This document shows positions 5,161-5,429 of a stretch of 5,429 bases of DNA, one piece after another. The stretch covers positions 1 through 5,429 of the forward strand of contig JAEOUB010000572.1 of assembly GCA_016839545.1 (NCBI GenBank). The letters run 5' to 3'. Made by a program: the position numbers and the translations under genes. The DNA comes from Candidatus Kariarchaeota archaeon. GTDB lineage: Archaea > Asgardarchaeota > Heimdallarchaeia > Heimdallarchaeales > Kariarchaeaceae. Under the pieces are notes generated by a model, which ran no database searches, was not told the origin of the DNA, and was given only the letters and a program-made list of their open reading frames with translations. Positions within the stretch are counted from its first letter, which is position 1. Every line of letters starts with the position of its first letter.

Positions 5161-5429
5161 TTCTATCGATTACCAAGCGATTCTACCTCGAGTACTTCCG
5201 TACTCCCATCAGTATGATCTTGTTAATCATTTTCCCAATCTTCTTCCTGTTCATATTCTCTGCAGCATTTGGAGGGGCAACTGTGAACACTTCCTCCACC
5301 TACGATGTCATATTCATAAACGAGGATCAGGGCATTGACCAGGATATACTCGATGCTCTACCCCCAGGTACAATTCCAGATAGCTGGATTTCAGGTGTCG
5401 CTAGTGATATCATCAGTCTCATTCTCAAC
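5157..5429 (+). CDS. ABC-2 type transporter permease, N-terminal part
   Basis: The frame starts with ATG at 5157, overlapping the ATPase stop by 4 bp, and stays open for 91 codons to the window edge. A Shine-Dalgarno-like GGAAGGGAG at 5140-5148 precedes it by 8 nt. The product begins with a short polar helix (KRFYLEYFRTP), then one long membrane segment (about 18-40). A likely extracytoplasmic domain follows, opening with the strand YDVIFINEDQG. This is the hallmark layout of ABC-2 permeases, which have one N-terminal membrane helix, a large outer domain, and a further group of helices after it. The remaining helices must lie beyond the window. It pairs with the ATPase just upstream. Confidence 0.88.
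   Translation, partial: MILSITKRFYLEYFRTPISMILLIIFPIFFLFIFSAAFGGATVNTSSTYDVIFINEDQGIDQDILDALPPGTIPDSWISGVASDIISLILN

Noticed and set aside
5114..5338. Plus-strand open frame of 74 codons across the ATPase-permease junction
   Set aside because: It is out of frame with both the ATPase tail and the permease start at 5157, which have clear family features.

Overview
The window looks like chromosomal DNA from an archaeon, most likely an Asgard-group archaeon (Thorarchaeota-like). This is inference. Several genes are preceded by AT-rich TATA-like boxes about 25-30 bp from the start codon and have short or absent leaders. Only some genes carry a Shine-Dalgarno site. The partial protein at the left edge resembles the membrane-anchored longin/roadblock-like proteins common in Asgard genomes. 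GC content looks moderate by eye, and no tRNA, rRNA, CRISPR array or insertion sequence was seen.

Layout, left to right. (1) 1-465 (+) is the C-terminal end of a membrane protein with a small alpha/beta cytosolic domain. (2) It converges on a minus-strand pair of unrecognised membrane proteins: 525-938 (137 aa, about four membrane segments) and 1063-1767 (234 aa, about six). (3) 1768-2057 is a divergent intergenic region with several CATCGTTA-type elements in two clusters. (4) 2058-2408 (+) is a Mth938/DUF498-family protein whose start is best placed at an internal ATG with a strong Shine-Dalgarno site. (5) 2405-3007 (-) is a protein with a beta-rich N-terminus and a C-terminal helix-hairpin-helix (HhH) domain. 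It converges with the previous gene so that the two stop codons share the palindrome TTAA. (6) 3167-4129 (+) is a classical short-chain dehydrogenase/reductase that appears to use a non-ATG start. (7) 4207-5160 (+) is a DrrA/CcmA-type ABC ATPase with a very clear TATA region. It is coupled by an ATGA overlap to (8) 5157-5429 (+), the N-terminal end of an ABC-2 type permease cut by the window edge.

The only pair that clearly works together is the ABC ATPase and permease, which form an ABC-2 exporter operon of unknown substrate. The other genes sit as single units on alternating strands, each with its own promoter signal, so no wider pathway can be read from the context. No new multi-gene system is convincingly visible. 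The least explained items are the helically phased repeat clusters in 1765-1881, the two orphan membrane proteins, and the beta/HhH protein.
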